Part shown: one piece after another, positions 1 through 10,888 of the stretch | Layout of the letters: each line of letters begins with the position of its first letter | How positions within the stretch are numbered: the first letter of the stretch is position 1 | Source of the DNA: Apiotrichum sp. Y4204 | Lineage: Eukaryota > Basidiomycota > Tremellomycetes > Trichosporonales > Trichosporonaceae | Direction of reading: 5' to 3' | Length of the DNA stretch: 64,000 bases | NCBI GenBank assembly: GCA_025531455.1 | Contig: JAMYHL010000024.1 | Location: 541,034-605,033, forward strand | Notes under the pieces: generated by a model | Seen by the model: the letters and a program-made list of their open reading frames with translations, nothing else | The model's database searches: none | Told to the model about the DNA's origin: nothing | Translations under genes and position numbers: made by a program

Positions 1-3000
1 TGGACGCGATTGCGCGCAGTGTCGCTTGCTCGCTGCCTGTTAGCTCTGAACTTGTCTTTTTGGGTGCCGTGTGGGCTGCAGCACTCACTTGAGACTCATA
101 CCGCCGACCAGGAGCAGCAAAAACTTCTTCTGCAGCGCGAGCGCGTGCCGGAAGGTGTTCTCGCGCGCGTACAGGGCCTTGAGGTACTCGATCTGCGCTG
201 CGAGGCGACGCGTCTGCGCCTTGTACTTTGCGCGGTTCTCGGCTGCCACGTCGTCCCTGCTTGCGGCCCTCTTCGCAAGGTGCTCGGCGTCGTTGGCCCT
301 CTGCGCTGCACTGGATGCACGCTTCTCGGCATCCGCCACGCGGTACTCGGCATCTCCGGCCTTGCGCTCTGCCTCGCGGGCGCGTGCCTCTGCCGCAGCG
401 TAATCGCGCTCCGCGGCCTTGGCCTGCCGGGTCGCCGTCTCGAGGCGCTCCTTCGTCCACCGCAGGTCAGACTGCAGCTGCTCAATCTCCGCCTTGCCGC
501 GCGACGCTTTGTGGCTGCCCTCGGCACGCAGGGCCTCAAGCTCAGCCCCGAACTTGGCGCATTCGCGACGCTGGTTTGTGAGGTCGTCGCTGAAGGCGAG
601 GAGCTCGCGGGTGACGCGCTGGCGCTCGCTCTTGAGGTTGTCGACTTGGCGCTCGGCAGCCTCGAGGGAGTGGTTACGCTCACGCAATGTGTTGCGAAGC
701 ATGTCGGCGTCGGCCTCTGCCTCACGCAGCTTCTCCTGCAGGGAGCGGATTGTCTCCTGCTGGCGAGCGGAAGCGGCCGTCTGGTCCTGTAACCTGCGGT
801 TGTCGCGCTTCACTTCATCGCTCGACCGTTGCAGGTCGTGAATCTCCTTCTCAAGGCGTTCAACAGTAACACGCGCGGCACGGAAGTTCTGGAAGTTAGC
901 CATGAAAGTTTGACCGACTTGATTCTTGGCGATCCAAGTTATACATCAGTGAATCACTCACGTTATTCAGAGCATCCTTGTCTGCCCGCAGGGTCTGCAG
1001 CTGCTCCTCGGCGTCCGCAACCTTGTCGTCGGCCTCACGGCGGAGGTTGGCGATCTCGACACCGAGCTCCTCAATCTCCTCGTCGGCCTTGTCCTGCAGG
1101 TCCTTGAACGCTATCCGCATGCGGCGCGCCTCGTCCTGCATCCGCTCCTTCTCGTCGCGCATATCGGACTTGAGCTTGCTCATCTGCTCGTGCACCGCGT
1201 CCAGGGCGTTTTCAAGGCGCTCGTTTCTGACGTCAGTTAGGTTCACAATACTCCAACTCACTTGGAGCGACCGACATCCAGCGACGCGAGCGACTTCTTG
1301 TTGTCTTTGGCCAGCTGGCGGATCTGCTCCTCGAGCTCGGCAATGCGATCCTTGGCCTCCGCAAGCTTCTCAGCGAGCGCCACGGAGCCGAGACCGGCCT
1401 CCTCGAGACGATTGAAGTTGCGGTCGAGCTGAGTATTGGCAATCTCAAGCTCCTGCTGGAGATGCTCGAGCTGTACGCGAAGCATGCTTTCGTTCGAGTC
1501 GCCGATTGTAGTCTGCAGCCAGGACAGTTCCTTGAGGGGACCGGGAGTCGCAGGCGTGCGAAGGTTGGCAAGGACCCTGTTGACGATGGGTGTCGAGGTC
1601 ACCGGTGGTCCACCCCGCGTGGGCGTGCTTGTGCTGAGCTCCTTAGCCCGGAGGCGTTCCTGCAGTGCGTGCTTCTCCGCCTCGAGCGACTTGATGCGGG
1701 CATCGCGCGACGCGATCGCGGTCTCGCGGGCAGGAACTGCGCCCAGTTCACCCTTAAGACGGCCAATCTCGTGGTGCGCGTCGTCGAGCCGGTCCTCGAG
1801 AGCCTGAACGATAGAGTTGTTTCCAATGTCGATAGTCTTGTCCACGTCCATTTCGGCGACTTCAAGTTTGGCCTGCAAAGAGGAGATTGCGGCCTCCTTG
1901 TCCGCAAGATTTGTCTGCGCCTTACGGAGTGCGGCTTCGAGGTCGGCGATCTCGACACGCAGATCGGCCTCCTGCTCGTCACGGCCATCCGCCTGGTGTT
2001 GGAGATCTTCAATGATGTGGCGCTTCGTGGTGATCTCCAAGTCCTTGGTGGCTATCAAGCTCTCCAGCTGGGTGAGACTCTCGATCTTTGCCTTGAGCGC
2101 CACCTCAGCATCCTCCTTGGCCATCTCGACCTCATTAAGACGCGTCTTGAGCTCGGACACGCGGTCGTCGTCGTCCTTGTGAACGTCCTCAATCTCCTGG
2201 TGCAGGCGGTCGGCCTCAGCCCTGGCAGCGCGGAGCTGCTCAGCCAAGTCGGCGTTCTCATCCTCGAGCTCAGAGATCTGGCTCCTCGCCTTGTCGGATG
2301 CTTGCACGACCGCATCAGCATGTTCGTCGGCTTCGGCCCGCGCCTTCTCAAGCTCAATCTCAAGCTTCTCGATCTTCTCCTTGAGCCCGTCGACATCGCC
2401 GGTTTCAGTTTCCAAACGGCGAGACTCGGCAGTGGCGGCCGCAAGTTCCTCTTTAAGCTTGGCAATGTCGCGGTCGTAGTCACCGCAAATTTCCATGAAC
2501 TTGGCAGCGTGGGTCTGGGTCTTTTGCGCAAACCCAGCCTCGAGCTCGACGCGCGCGGCGATTGCATCGTCACGCTCCTTCTGCAGTGCCGTAATCTCGC
2601 TGTTGTTGTCCGCCTGCGCCAGCTTCTGCTCGAGAGCCGCGATCGCTTCATCCTTCTCCCGGATCGTCGCCTCGAGGTTGTCACGCGTTTCCCGCTGCGA
2701 TGCGCCGCTCGAACTGGATTTGCTGCTCGACGTGGACTGGTTGAGAGCATTCGGAAGAATAACCTCCCCTTCGTCCGTCACCTCAATGCCCTTGGCCTTG
2801 AGCACGTCGTTCAGCCAATTGCATTCGTCGCGCCACTCCTGCAGCTCCTGTGCGAGCTTGTTGTTCTCCTCGTGCAGAGCCTCGTTCATCATGTTCGTGT
2901 GCTTGCCAATCTTGACAAACTCGGCACGGTTCTCGACGCCGCCGGGAGAAGCAGCAGTGCCGGTGCCAAGAAGAATGTTGGGAACGGAAGTGTTGGCGCG

Positions 3001-4289
3001 ATGGGCAGTGTGTAGACGCGACCCACGGCGGTCCATAGTCATGTCCTGAGAGGATGCGATGGAGATGAACGACTGATCAACAGTCGAGTTGCCAAGGCTG
3101 TTGCCCTCCTCGGTGATGGACATGGTCTCGGGGGCCAGCGATACTCGTCGAGCGGGGTGTGGTGTCCCACGGGTCTTGAAGCGGGAGGGCAACTTGGACG
3201 TAGCAAGGACGGTCAAAAGATGTGATTTTCTGCGGTCTGCTGCGTCGCTTCCAGCGCGGGGCGTGGCATACTCGGATGCGGGACTGTTGCCACTCGGCGA
3301 CGGTGTGGTTTCACGGTCACGGTTGCGGAACGCCGGTGTGACGTCGCGAAGAGGAACCATGTGGGTAGTGAAGGGTGTCGCTGCGGCGCGGGCGGCGGTG
3401 TTGGGAACGTCCATCCTGCGGATGGCCGACGGCGTACCAGACTTCGGTGGCGAGAGACGCTCCTCATTCGATGGCGGTGAGACGCTTGCAACCGACGTGT
3501 TGTTGAAATCGTGAGCAGTCGTATTGTATTCGTGTGTGGGATACTCGTGAGTGGGGTAGTCGTGTGTCGGGTCGTCGAGCTTCTCCATTATCCGCGTCGG
3601 GCCATCAGGCGTGGTAGCCTCGTTGTCGGTTCCGGACACTTCGCTCCGCGACAAACTCGGGATGCGGCTGTCGGGCACCTGAGGGAGATTGAGGGGAGAT
3701 TTCCTCCTGCTGAACGCGCGGGGCATCGGTGTGTCGACCACTGACCCATCAAATGAGTCGAGAGGTAAGGTTGGCTCTGGGAGGTCGTCAACATCCGGTG
3801 GCGGGAGGCGCTCAGACTCGGCCTCAGACTCTGACAGCTCGCTGTATTGCCGAGACTGCCGTGAGTCGGTCGACTGTGACAAAGTTTGGCGTGACGAGCT
3901 CAGCCGCATCTGCTCAGTGTACGGCGTAGAGGTGAATCCAGCAAGCGAGGGCTCGCGCTGGTTGCGAGCGAGCGGCGTCGGGGCATCCATCGGTGTACGC
4001 GACCGAGGAACAATGGTCGACCCCGTTCGCGGCGGTGAGCGGTAACGCCCAACGTGCGGCGTGGAGAGGTCCTGACGAGTCAGCATCATGGATGTTGTTG
4101 GTCACCCACATCTTCAGCTGTCTGGTTGTCTTGGCTGATGGCGCCACCGCCGTAGTAGGGATCCTCAGACTCGTCAATGTCGTCGTCGTCCAGGTCGTGT
4201 GAGAAGCTAGGGAGCGAGGGCAGCTCCATGTCCTCGTACTCCTGTACACGGCGGAGCACCCTCGATGGCGTTTCCAGTAACAGGGCCAT
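1..4289 (-). CDS. Coiled-coil MTOC/spindle-pole-body protein (3' end outside window)
   Basis: Five exons: 4110-4289, 1262-4071, 962-1226, 89-888 and 36 to beyond base 1; introns are 38, 35, 73 and 52 nt with CTGAC/CTAAC branch points. The start is the ATG at 4289 (MALLLETPSR), followed by an acidic stretch. About 1360 residues are visible: a Ser/Pro/Thr-rich disordered N-terminal third, then very long heptad coiled coil rich in E, K, L, A. A conserved-looking block near the middle of the long exon (KLAQELQEWRDECNWLNDVL) precedes the coils. Near the visible C-terminus, QIEYLKALYAREN followed by FRHALALQKKFLLLL resembles the C-terminal block I recall from fungal Pcp1/Mto1-type microtubule organisers. 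This points to a scaffold that holds gamma-tubulin complexes at spindle poles. The family assignment is inference. A generic coiled-coil protein is the alternative. The last acceptor (GAGCTAACAG before base 36) opens a frame that stays open to the edge. Confidence 0.72.
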
Positions 4290-5150
4290 AGGGGGAGTGA
4301 TGGATGGGATGGGGAGTGATTGGGATGGAAAAGGAGTTGTTGTGACGTTGTGACTTTGTTGATGGCCTGCCTGTAATGTCCAATGTTTGGTTTGGATCGG
4401 TTTGGTTTCTCGACAGTGTGACCCGATTGCCCAGGGCGGGCAACCGCATTGTTTGGCAAAATCAAAAGCAGTCACGTCCCTGGCTTGTGTGTACTTGTGT
4501 GTACATGTGTGAGAAAACAGTCTCGCGTGGCATGTGCATGGGAATCGCCACATACACTCAAAACTATAATTCCGAATCGCCAGGGTGTACAGCCCTCCCG
4601 TGCCCCCCACGTGACCCCCTGACGACCAGGCCATGCATGGCCATGCAGGCCATGCGCCCATGCAGGTCAGCGATGCCTCGATGCGTCGATGCCGTCATTA
4701 TGCTCGATTTGATTCCGTCATGCCTATTGTCTCCACTCCGCCACCCCGTCGCTCCGCCACCCCCGTTCCTTATTGTCTCATCCCCCCACATAATCCGGAT
4801 CTCACAGCGGTGCGCACGGTGCCCGCGCCCCCGTTACCCAGCCTGGCTGTTACTGGGCTTTGCTGTCCAACCAGAATGCAGCATTTCCCTACTCCCTCCG
4901 ACGCCCGTCTCTCCCGAGGCCCGAGGATTTGCCATCCAACATCAAACCTCTTACTCACCATCACACTGTCTTTCATCACCACCATCACTCTCGCACACAC
5001 TACAGCGGCTTGCAGTGACAGCGCGTTTGTCGACTCCCCGACACCCCCCACCCCCCTTTTCTACTCCAGCACGACTTGACGTCCTCTGCAAGACAATCAA
5101 TCTTCCTAGCGGCGCGATCGCACGATCCCCACTCCCCCAACCCTCCCCGC
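4290..5150. other. Divergent intergenic region (MTOC protein / FZO1)
   Basis: About 860 bp between two divergent starts, so it must hold both promoters. It contains CATGC-rich palindromes around 4629-4660 and a pyrimidine-rich, CAC-rich stretch (about 4720-5150) leading into the FZO1 ATG, typical of a fungal 5' leader. I see no convincing gene. The open frames here are low-complexity Pro/Ser/Thr translations. Confidence 0.6.
4629..4642. repeat. 14-bp perfect palindrome GGCCATGCATGGCC
   Basis: GGCCATGCATGGCC reads the same on both strands. It is followed to about 4660 by further CATGC units (CCATGCAGG, CCATGCGCCC, CATGCAGG). It lies between two divergent genes and could be a dimeric factor site, or only a local GC-rich repeat. 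Confidence 0.6.
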
Positions 5151-7815
5151 ATGCAGCCCTTTACGCCGCCCGACTCGCCCTCCTTCGGCATCACGAAGGA
5201 GTCGCACATGAACGGGCAGCCCGCGTCTATCCAGGCGCGCATCGCAGGTGATGCGGCCGTCCGTGACTATGAGGAGAAGCAGGCAAAGTGAGTGCAAATA
5301 GTGGAGGGAAGGAGCGACGTCGGTGCCTTTTCTTGTCTAACGACGCAGGCTCTCCTCGGCCATCGACGCGACCAACTACCTCGTTGCCGACCTGAAGAAC
5401 TTTAACCACGACCAGTGGAAGGTCCGCTACCCCCACTTTTCGCGGATTGCCGCCACGGACACCCAGACCACGGCTTCTCCCAGCCGCCCCCCTAACCGCC
5501 GGACTCTGACCTTTGCCGATGAGCCTTCGACCTCCACCGAGGTGGTCGTCTCAGCGCAGCGCAATGTCCGCCGTCAGTTGCGGCGCTCAGTCTCCTTTGC
5601 GCCGACAAACTCGGTGCCGCCGACACCCGAGCAGTCGGTGACGTCGGAGCCCGAGGAGATGGACGCCTCGCCCAACGAGGACTTCTCGATTCTCAGCCTC
5701 AACCTTAACATGGGTGCCACTCGTCACGCCAAGGCCCTTATCTCGCAGCTCGAGAGGTCATCCATATCTGCTCTTCTCGACAACCGTCTCACCTCGGCGC
5801 TGTCGCACCTGAAGCTCCTTCAGACCCGTATCCACGACTCTCACTCGCGCGTCCTGGTGACTGGTGACCTCAACGCCGGCAAGTCGACCTTTGTCAACGC
5901 CCTCCTGCGCAGGGACGAGGTTATGCCTACGGACGAACAGCCTCTGACGACTCGTTTTGTTGAAGTTGTCTCTGCTCGCGAGAACGAGAACAAGGAGGAG
6001 ATTCACATCGCCACCGACAAGTACGACCAGACCGACAAGTCGACCTACAAGGTCGTTGCCCTCGATGACCTTGAGGAGCTGGCGACAGACATGGACAACG
6101 ATCCTTCCGCGCCACCCCTTCGTGTGTTTCTCCGTGACTCGGAGAACGAGACCAACCCGTCTATTCTCCACAACGGCGTCGTTGACATCTCCCTCATTGA
6201 CGCCCCTGGTCTCAACCGCGACTCGATCAAGACCACTGCCAACTTTGCGCGCCAGGAGGAGATTGACGTCGTCGTCTTCGTTGTCTCTGCTGCCAACCAC
6301 TTCACTCTCTCTGCCAAGGAGTTTATCTGGCAGGCGGGACACGAGAAGGCCCACCTGTTCATTGTCGTCAACCGCTTCGACCAGATCAAGAACAAGGAGC
6401 GCTGCCGTAAGGCGGTCATGGACCAGATCAAGGAGCTTAGCCCCGAGACGTACGCCGACGCCAAGGACCTTGTCCACTTCGTAGACTCTGCGACCGTCGC
6501 AATGGGCGTCGACGGCGACTCGGCCGAGGACATTGACGCCGCTTTCTCCCACCTCGAGCAGTCGCTCCGCTCGTTTGTTCTCGTCAACAGGGCCAAGTCA
6601 AAGCTCGGCCCTGCCCAGAACTACATCACCCACCTGCTTGCCGACGTCGAGCTCCTTGCCTCTGCGAACAGCATTGTTGCCACTCAGGAGCGTGACGCTG
6701 CTGTCAAGGAGGTCGAGCGCGTCAAGCCTGAGCTTGACAAGATGAAGCACGGCAAGGATGCGCTTGAGGACAGCCTCGTGGCCGAGGAGGAGACCGCCAC
6801 ATCTCAGGCCGTTGTCTCGGCCCAGACCGCCCTCCGTACTGCTCTTGACTCGGTTGGCCGTGGCGAGCTTGCCCCTGGTATCGAGATGCCCCTGTACCCT
6901 GGTGTCCTGGGTGCTTGGGACTATGCTCGTGAGGTTCGCCGTGCTCTGCTTGCGTCCCTCGACCATGCTGTCCGCCAGTGCGAGGATGACGCTCGTGAGG
7001 TGACCACCCACGCCATCAAGACTGTCACCAATCTTGGCGACCAGCATCTTCCCGCCGATGTTGAGCGCTCCAAGCGTGTGTTCAACTCTGGCGCTATGTT
7101 CTACAAGCACGCTGCTGGCCGCTCCGGTCGCCACATGCACCAATACGTCGGCCTGGGCCTTGCAGGCAACAGCATGCTCTCGGACGTCGCTGTCTCCGAC
7201 ATCTTCGACCTTCAGTACCACCTCTTCCTCACCGAGACTGTTCCCGAGGCGGGCAAGCTGTCCACCTCGCGTGACCTCATCCCGTCATCTGTCGTTGGCG
7301 AGGTCAGCTCGCTCGGCGCCGTCTCCCTTGCTGTCGGCGCGTTCTCCATGGCCGGCGGCAAAACGTTGGCTCTGCGGACAGTCTTCGAGTCGGCCATGAC
7401 TCTCTCCGAGCTTGCATCCAACCCGATTGTGCGCAAGTGGGCCGGTCCCGCCATTGGTGTCATTGTCGCCGGTGCGGTCGCGTACGTCGTTTATGAGCTG
7501 CCGCGCACGATCCCGCGCAACGTTGGTCGCCACATTCGTTCCACCCTCCTCGAGAACCCGGGCTCGGCAAACGAGGACGACAAGACGCCGTTCCACGAGG
7601 CCGAGGCCCAGCGTATCGGTCGCGAGGTGCGCAAGGTCATGCGCCTGGCCGCGTGGGACCTCCGCGAGCGCTTCCGCGGCGCACTTGAGGCTCGGGGCGA
7701 GATTGTCCGCCAGAGCGAGGAGACGGCCCGCCAGGCAAGCAAGGCGCTCGAGTGGTTCTCCGAGGTTGAGAACCGTGTTGAGCTCATCCGCTCCCAGCTC
7801 GGCCTCTCCCTCTAA
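5151..7815 (+). CDS. FZO1: Mitofusin Fzo1, outer mitochondrial membrane fusion GTPase
   Basis: Two exons, 5151-5287 and 5349-7815, split by a 61-nt intron (GTGAGT ... CTAACGACGCAG); 867 residues. Dynamin-family GTPase that tethers and fuses mitochondrial outer membranes. The N-terminus has an HR1-like helical region. The P-loop GDLNAGKST is near residue 220, switch T in PLTTRFVEV, G3 DAPG, and G4 NRFD. Two closely spaced hydrophobic segments near residues 700 and 760 (GAVSLAVGAF; IGVIVAGAVAYVVYEL) form the U-turn membrane anchor typical of Fzo1, leaving a C-terminal coiled coil (HR2) in the cytosol. Length is normal for fungal Fzo1. The ATG at 5151 is preferred because the frame runs straight through the splice into conserved sequence. 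Codon use matches its neighbours. Confidence 0.93.
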
Positions 7816-8683
7816 TCCCCCCTCATCATGCGCTCGGAATCGGAATAGTGGTATTATCTCTTGTATTGTCATTCATCCCCCTCACCCTCCTCCACCCCTC
7901 GTTCAAGTAGCATTGTTGTGTTTGTGATGAATTTCGTATCTAATGATGACAAGTGAGCTGGTGCAGGCGGAGCTGATGGGTATCCGAGTTTGCGCGTGAG
8001 AGGATCGTTCATGATAGCTAGCCTCTTGGACGGCATCAACTGCGACTTCCAGAATTTTGCCGATAAGGCAAAGTGTCATATGCTCACCAAAGATTCCGGG
8101 GCGGCAAGAGCAAGAGGGAGGAGAATTAGATCCTTTGGGCAGAAGGGTATAGAGAGATCTTTGGAAGTGGGTTCCCACATCGTGCACGTCAACGTCAATC
8201 GTGGAGATGAGTGGAATGGAGTACTTCACTGCGATTCACATCCTTAAACGCCAGAGACTATGTCTTGGAGGGCACATTATTCTCCATGCATCCTCATGAT
8301 TACACCATTGCTTTCAAATTATTGCAAGCGGCATAGCTATACGGTTATGTTTAGCGGTTATCATCGGCCTTGTGTCGATGGCGACGGAAGTTCGAATCCC
8401 CGGCGGGGTGAGCATTTAATGTTCTACCTGCATTTCTCGGGGGGCCACCCAGGTAAACGCGGCTTGGGCCCGGCTGTATCCGTAGTTGCTCCTCTGCCCG
8501 TGGGAGGCGGAGCTACGGTAGCATTACACCTGTCTCCCCGGCGGTGGGAGGGGACTATTGGCACGTTCCCTTTTGTAATTGTTCACTGTACCTGTATGTC
8601 GAGGCATCCGAGTACATCACTAGTATCTGTCTATCATGCAAGTATCGCTCCCCTACTCCCGCCAAGTCCGCAGTCCGCCACGC
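7816..8683. other. Convergent intergenic region (FZO1 / RBG2)
   Basis: About 870 bp between the convergent 3' ends of FZO1 and the DRG2-type GTPase. It holds no persuasive coding frame. The only structured item I can see is a tRNA-like relic at about 8338-8410. The rest is probably 3' UTR and spacer. Confidence 0.6.
8338..8410 (+). pseudogene. Decayed tRNA-His-like relic
   Basis: A D-arm-like TTTAGCGGTTATCAT, an anticodon-loop-like TTGTGTC (GTG in the anticodon position after T33) and a B-box AAGTTCGAATCC lie at exactly canonical tRNA spacing: position 8 to position 54 is 46 nt. CATCG and CGATG flank the loop as an anticodon stem. The T stem (GGAAG/CCCCG) and the acceptor stem do not pair, so a working tRNA is unlikely. 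Chance resemblance is possible. Confidence 0.3.
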
Positions 8684-10545
8684 TCACTTCGTGAAGATAC
8701 TGACGACGTCCTCGTCCTGCACGAGATGCGAGAGGCCGACCTTCTGCGGCTGCGGGTTGAACTTTGAGCTCTTGCCCCACACGAGCGCGTACTTGAAGTG
8801 GCTGGCGAGCGAGCGGTGAATGCCGTGACACACCGTCTCGATGGTCGCGCCTGCGCGCAGACAGATCGGGTCCGAGAGGTCCGGCTGCTCGCCGCGCTTC
8901 TTTGTGTAGACCTTGACGAGACCGAGTTCCTGTGCGTGAGCGGAGAGAGGAAAGCGGGGGTCATAGTGCTGGCCGTTGTCGTATTGAGAAACATGTATCA
9001 TCAAAACAAGCAGTTGCCGTTGTTCTGTTGCACCCACCTTCCAGATCGCCTCGAGGAGCCAGTCAAGCCCGAGATCCTTTTCACACGAAATCATGACGAC
9101 GCGCCCGTCCTCCTCCTGGCGCGCGAGGCGGTCGACAGTCTCCATCGATACGGCATCAATCTTGTTGATCACAGTCAGCGCCGGGATGTACTTTCGTGTG
9201 CCGAGGAGCACGTCGATGAACTCGTCAATCGTGATCTGCGGTCAGAGGTAGCAATAAGAGGAGACGCACGTCCTCGCGAATCATGACGTCGCAGTTGTGG
9301 ACTGTGGTCAGCACGGGTGAGCACGACACAGCACCCACTCCTGTACGTCTGCAGCACCGAACGGATCGTGCGCTCGTCCGTCTTCGTGAGCTTGACTGTC
9401 GTGTTGAGCGTGATCTGGGGGTTAGTGCCCCGCTTGGAGAAAGTACCAGCCACATATCTGTACTCACACCACCAGCTGTCTTCTGCTTGAACACGACGTC
9501 CGGCGGCGCCGTGTTCAGACGGATACCGACGGCCTCCAGCTCAATCTCGAGCTGCTCCTTCTGCTCGTCCGACTTTGTCGCGTCGACTGCGGTAAGCAGC
9601 TGAAGGGCAGGTGGGCGGTTCTCAGCGAAGCACCAACCACACTGGCTGTGTCCTCCTGTTCACACGCACTAGTGATAAGAATCAGGTCGGCTGTCTTAGC
9701 GACGGACACGACCTGGCGACCACGACCGCGGCCCTTGGCCGCATCTTGCACGATACCGGGCAAATCGAGGAGCTGGATGCGCGCGCCCTCGTACTCGAGC
9801 ACACCGGGGATGGCCTGGGGTGTCAGTATGCGCAGCTCGCGGTATTGCCGAGAGTAAAAGGAGAATCGCGGAGAGCAGCAGCTACACAAAGAAAGCCCAG
9901 CTGCCTTCCTCCCCCTCTCCACCGTGACACCTACCGTCAAGGTCGTGAACTCGTATGCGCCGACCACACTCTCCGTTTTGGTCGTCTTGGACAGTAGCGT
10001 ACTCTTTCCTACGGACGGGAAGCCGATGAGACAAACACGCGCATCTGAAGAGTTCAGCATGGAGCCAGCTCGTGCGGCTTTGACACATATCTTGAAGCCG
10101 CCTCGCGTCACTCACCACCAGACTTCATGACGTCGAATCCCTCGCCGGCCGCCTTCTTCTTCTCCGGCTCGAGCAGCTGCGCACGATACTTTGCGACTGG
10201 GATGAGCTGAATGAAAAAAATCCAGCTCACGTTTTGCCTGCAGGGAGAAGAAACGCGTCAGTATACTCCATCTAGCCGCGTCCCGTGCGGCGCACCTTTA
10301 GCAGACCAAGGTGGTACTCCGTCGCTGCTGTTAGTAGAGCCCGAAGAATGTACACACCTTTACTGTACGAGGAAACGCGGCGTCAGTATTCCAGCCTATC
10401 TATCAGTGTGTGCTAACTTCTTCTGCGCTGCTCGTTAGCTTCCCTCCGCCACCGCGCGCTTACTCCTCGCCATCTCCTCTGTCGTTAGCTAGTGGCTTCA
10501 GCCGAACCCACTCTCGATGTCCTCGATCTTCTGCAGGATACCCAT
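8684..10545 (-). CDS. RBG2: DRG2/Rbg2 developmentally regulated GTP-binding protein, 14 exons with micro-exons
   Basis: Exons (5' to 3'): 10512-10545, 10464-10478, 10418-10427, 10358-10362, 10296-10324, 10231-10237, 10116-10196, 9935-10044, 9670-9814, 9468-9586, 9339-9414, 9270-9301, 9038-9235, 8684-8929; spliced length gives 368 residues, against about 364 for animal DRG2. The start [11 protein letters not shown] and the invariant ARTQKNKATEYHLG are rebuilt only by splicing exons of 15, 10, 5, 29 and 7 nt, each flanked by GT...AG and a CTRAC branch point. Then come P-loop GFPSVGKST (about residue 68), [16 protein letters not shown] (G3), NKID (G4) and a C-terminal TGS domain ending in [17 protein letters not shown]. 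Rbg2 binds translating ribosomes with Gir2 and supports elongation under stress (family knowledge). The model is phase-consistent throughout. Only 34 coding-strand codons span the 350-nt micro-exon cluster. Confidence 0.92.
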
Positions 10546-10888
10546 CGTGATTCTCTTTTTCGGTTCGGAGCGCCAGCTGGGTTAGTGTGTGTGTAATGGT
10601 CTAGATTTTAAAAAAAAAGTAGATGTCTGTTCAATGTTGTTGTGCTCCTCGTCGTCGTTCATGTCGCGCTCATCACGGACCCCGCCGCCCGCACAGTCTC
10701 GAGGCTGGTCTCGGAGCCGAAATTAATAGACACGTCATTTTTCTCCGCCCCCAGGACACATGCACCGATCCTCGACGGCCTCCACAGGCATGCACCACGA
10801 CGCGCCCAGTCTCCTCAATTGCCAGATTCACTGCCTGATCCACTGCCTGATCCATCTAGATGACATGACAGCTACACTCCTATATAAG
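10546..10888. other. Spacer between NTR1 3' end and RBG2 start
   Basis: About 340 bp separating two tandem minus-strand genes. It must contain the RBG2 promoter and NTR1 3' end. An A/T run lies at 10605-10620. A TATATAAG string at about 10876 is on the strand opposite to both genes and probably not a promoter. Nothing else is visible. Confidence 0.5.

Noticed and set aside
1462..3015. 517-codon plus-strand open frame opposite the MTOC coiled-coil gene
   Set aside because: Leu/Val-rich mirror of Glu/Lys/Leu coiled-coil codons. No independent start context or domain.
4290..4661. Upstream in-frame extension of the MTOC protein start
   Set aside because: Low-complexity Cys/His/Trp-containing translation unlike the rest. 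The ATG at 4289 begins coherent acidic sequence.
10876..10883. TATATAAG string
   Set aside because: Lies at the 3' end of the minus-strand NTR1 gene and points away from any start. Probably 3' UTR sequence.
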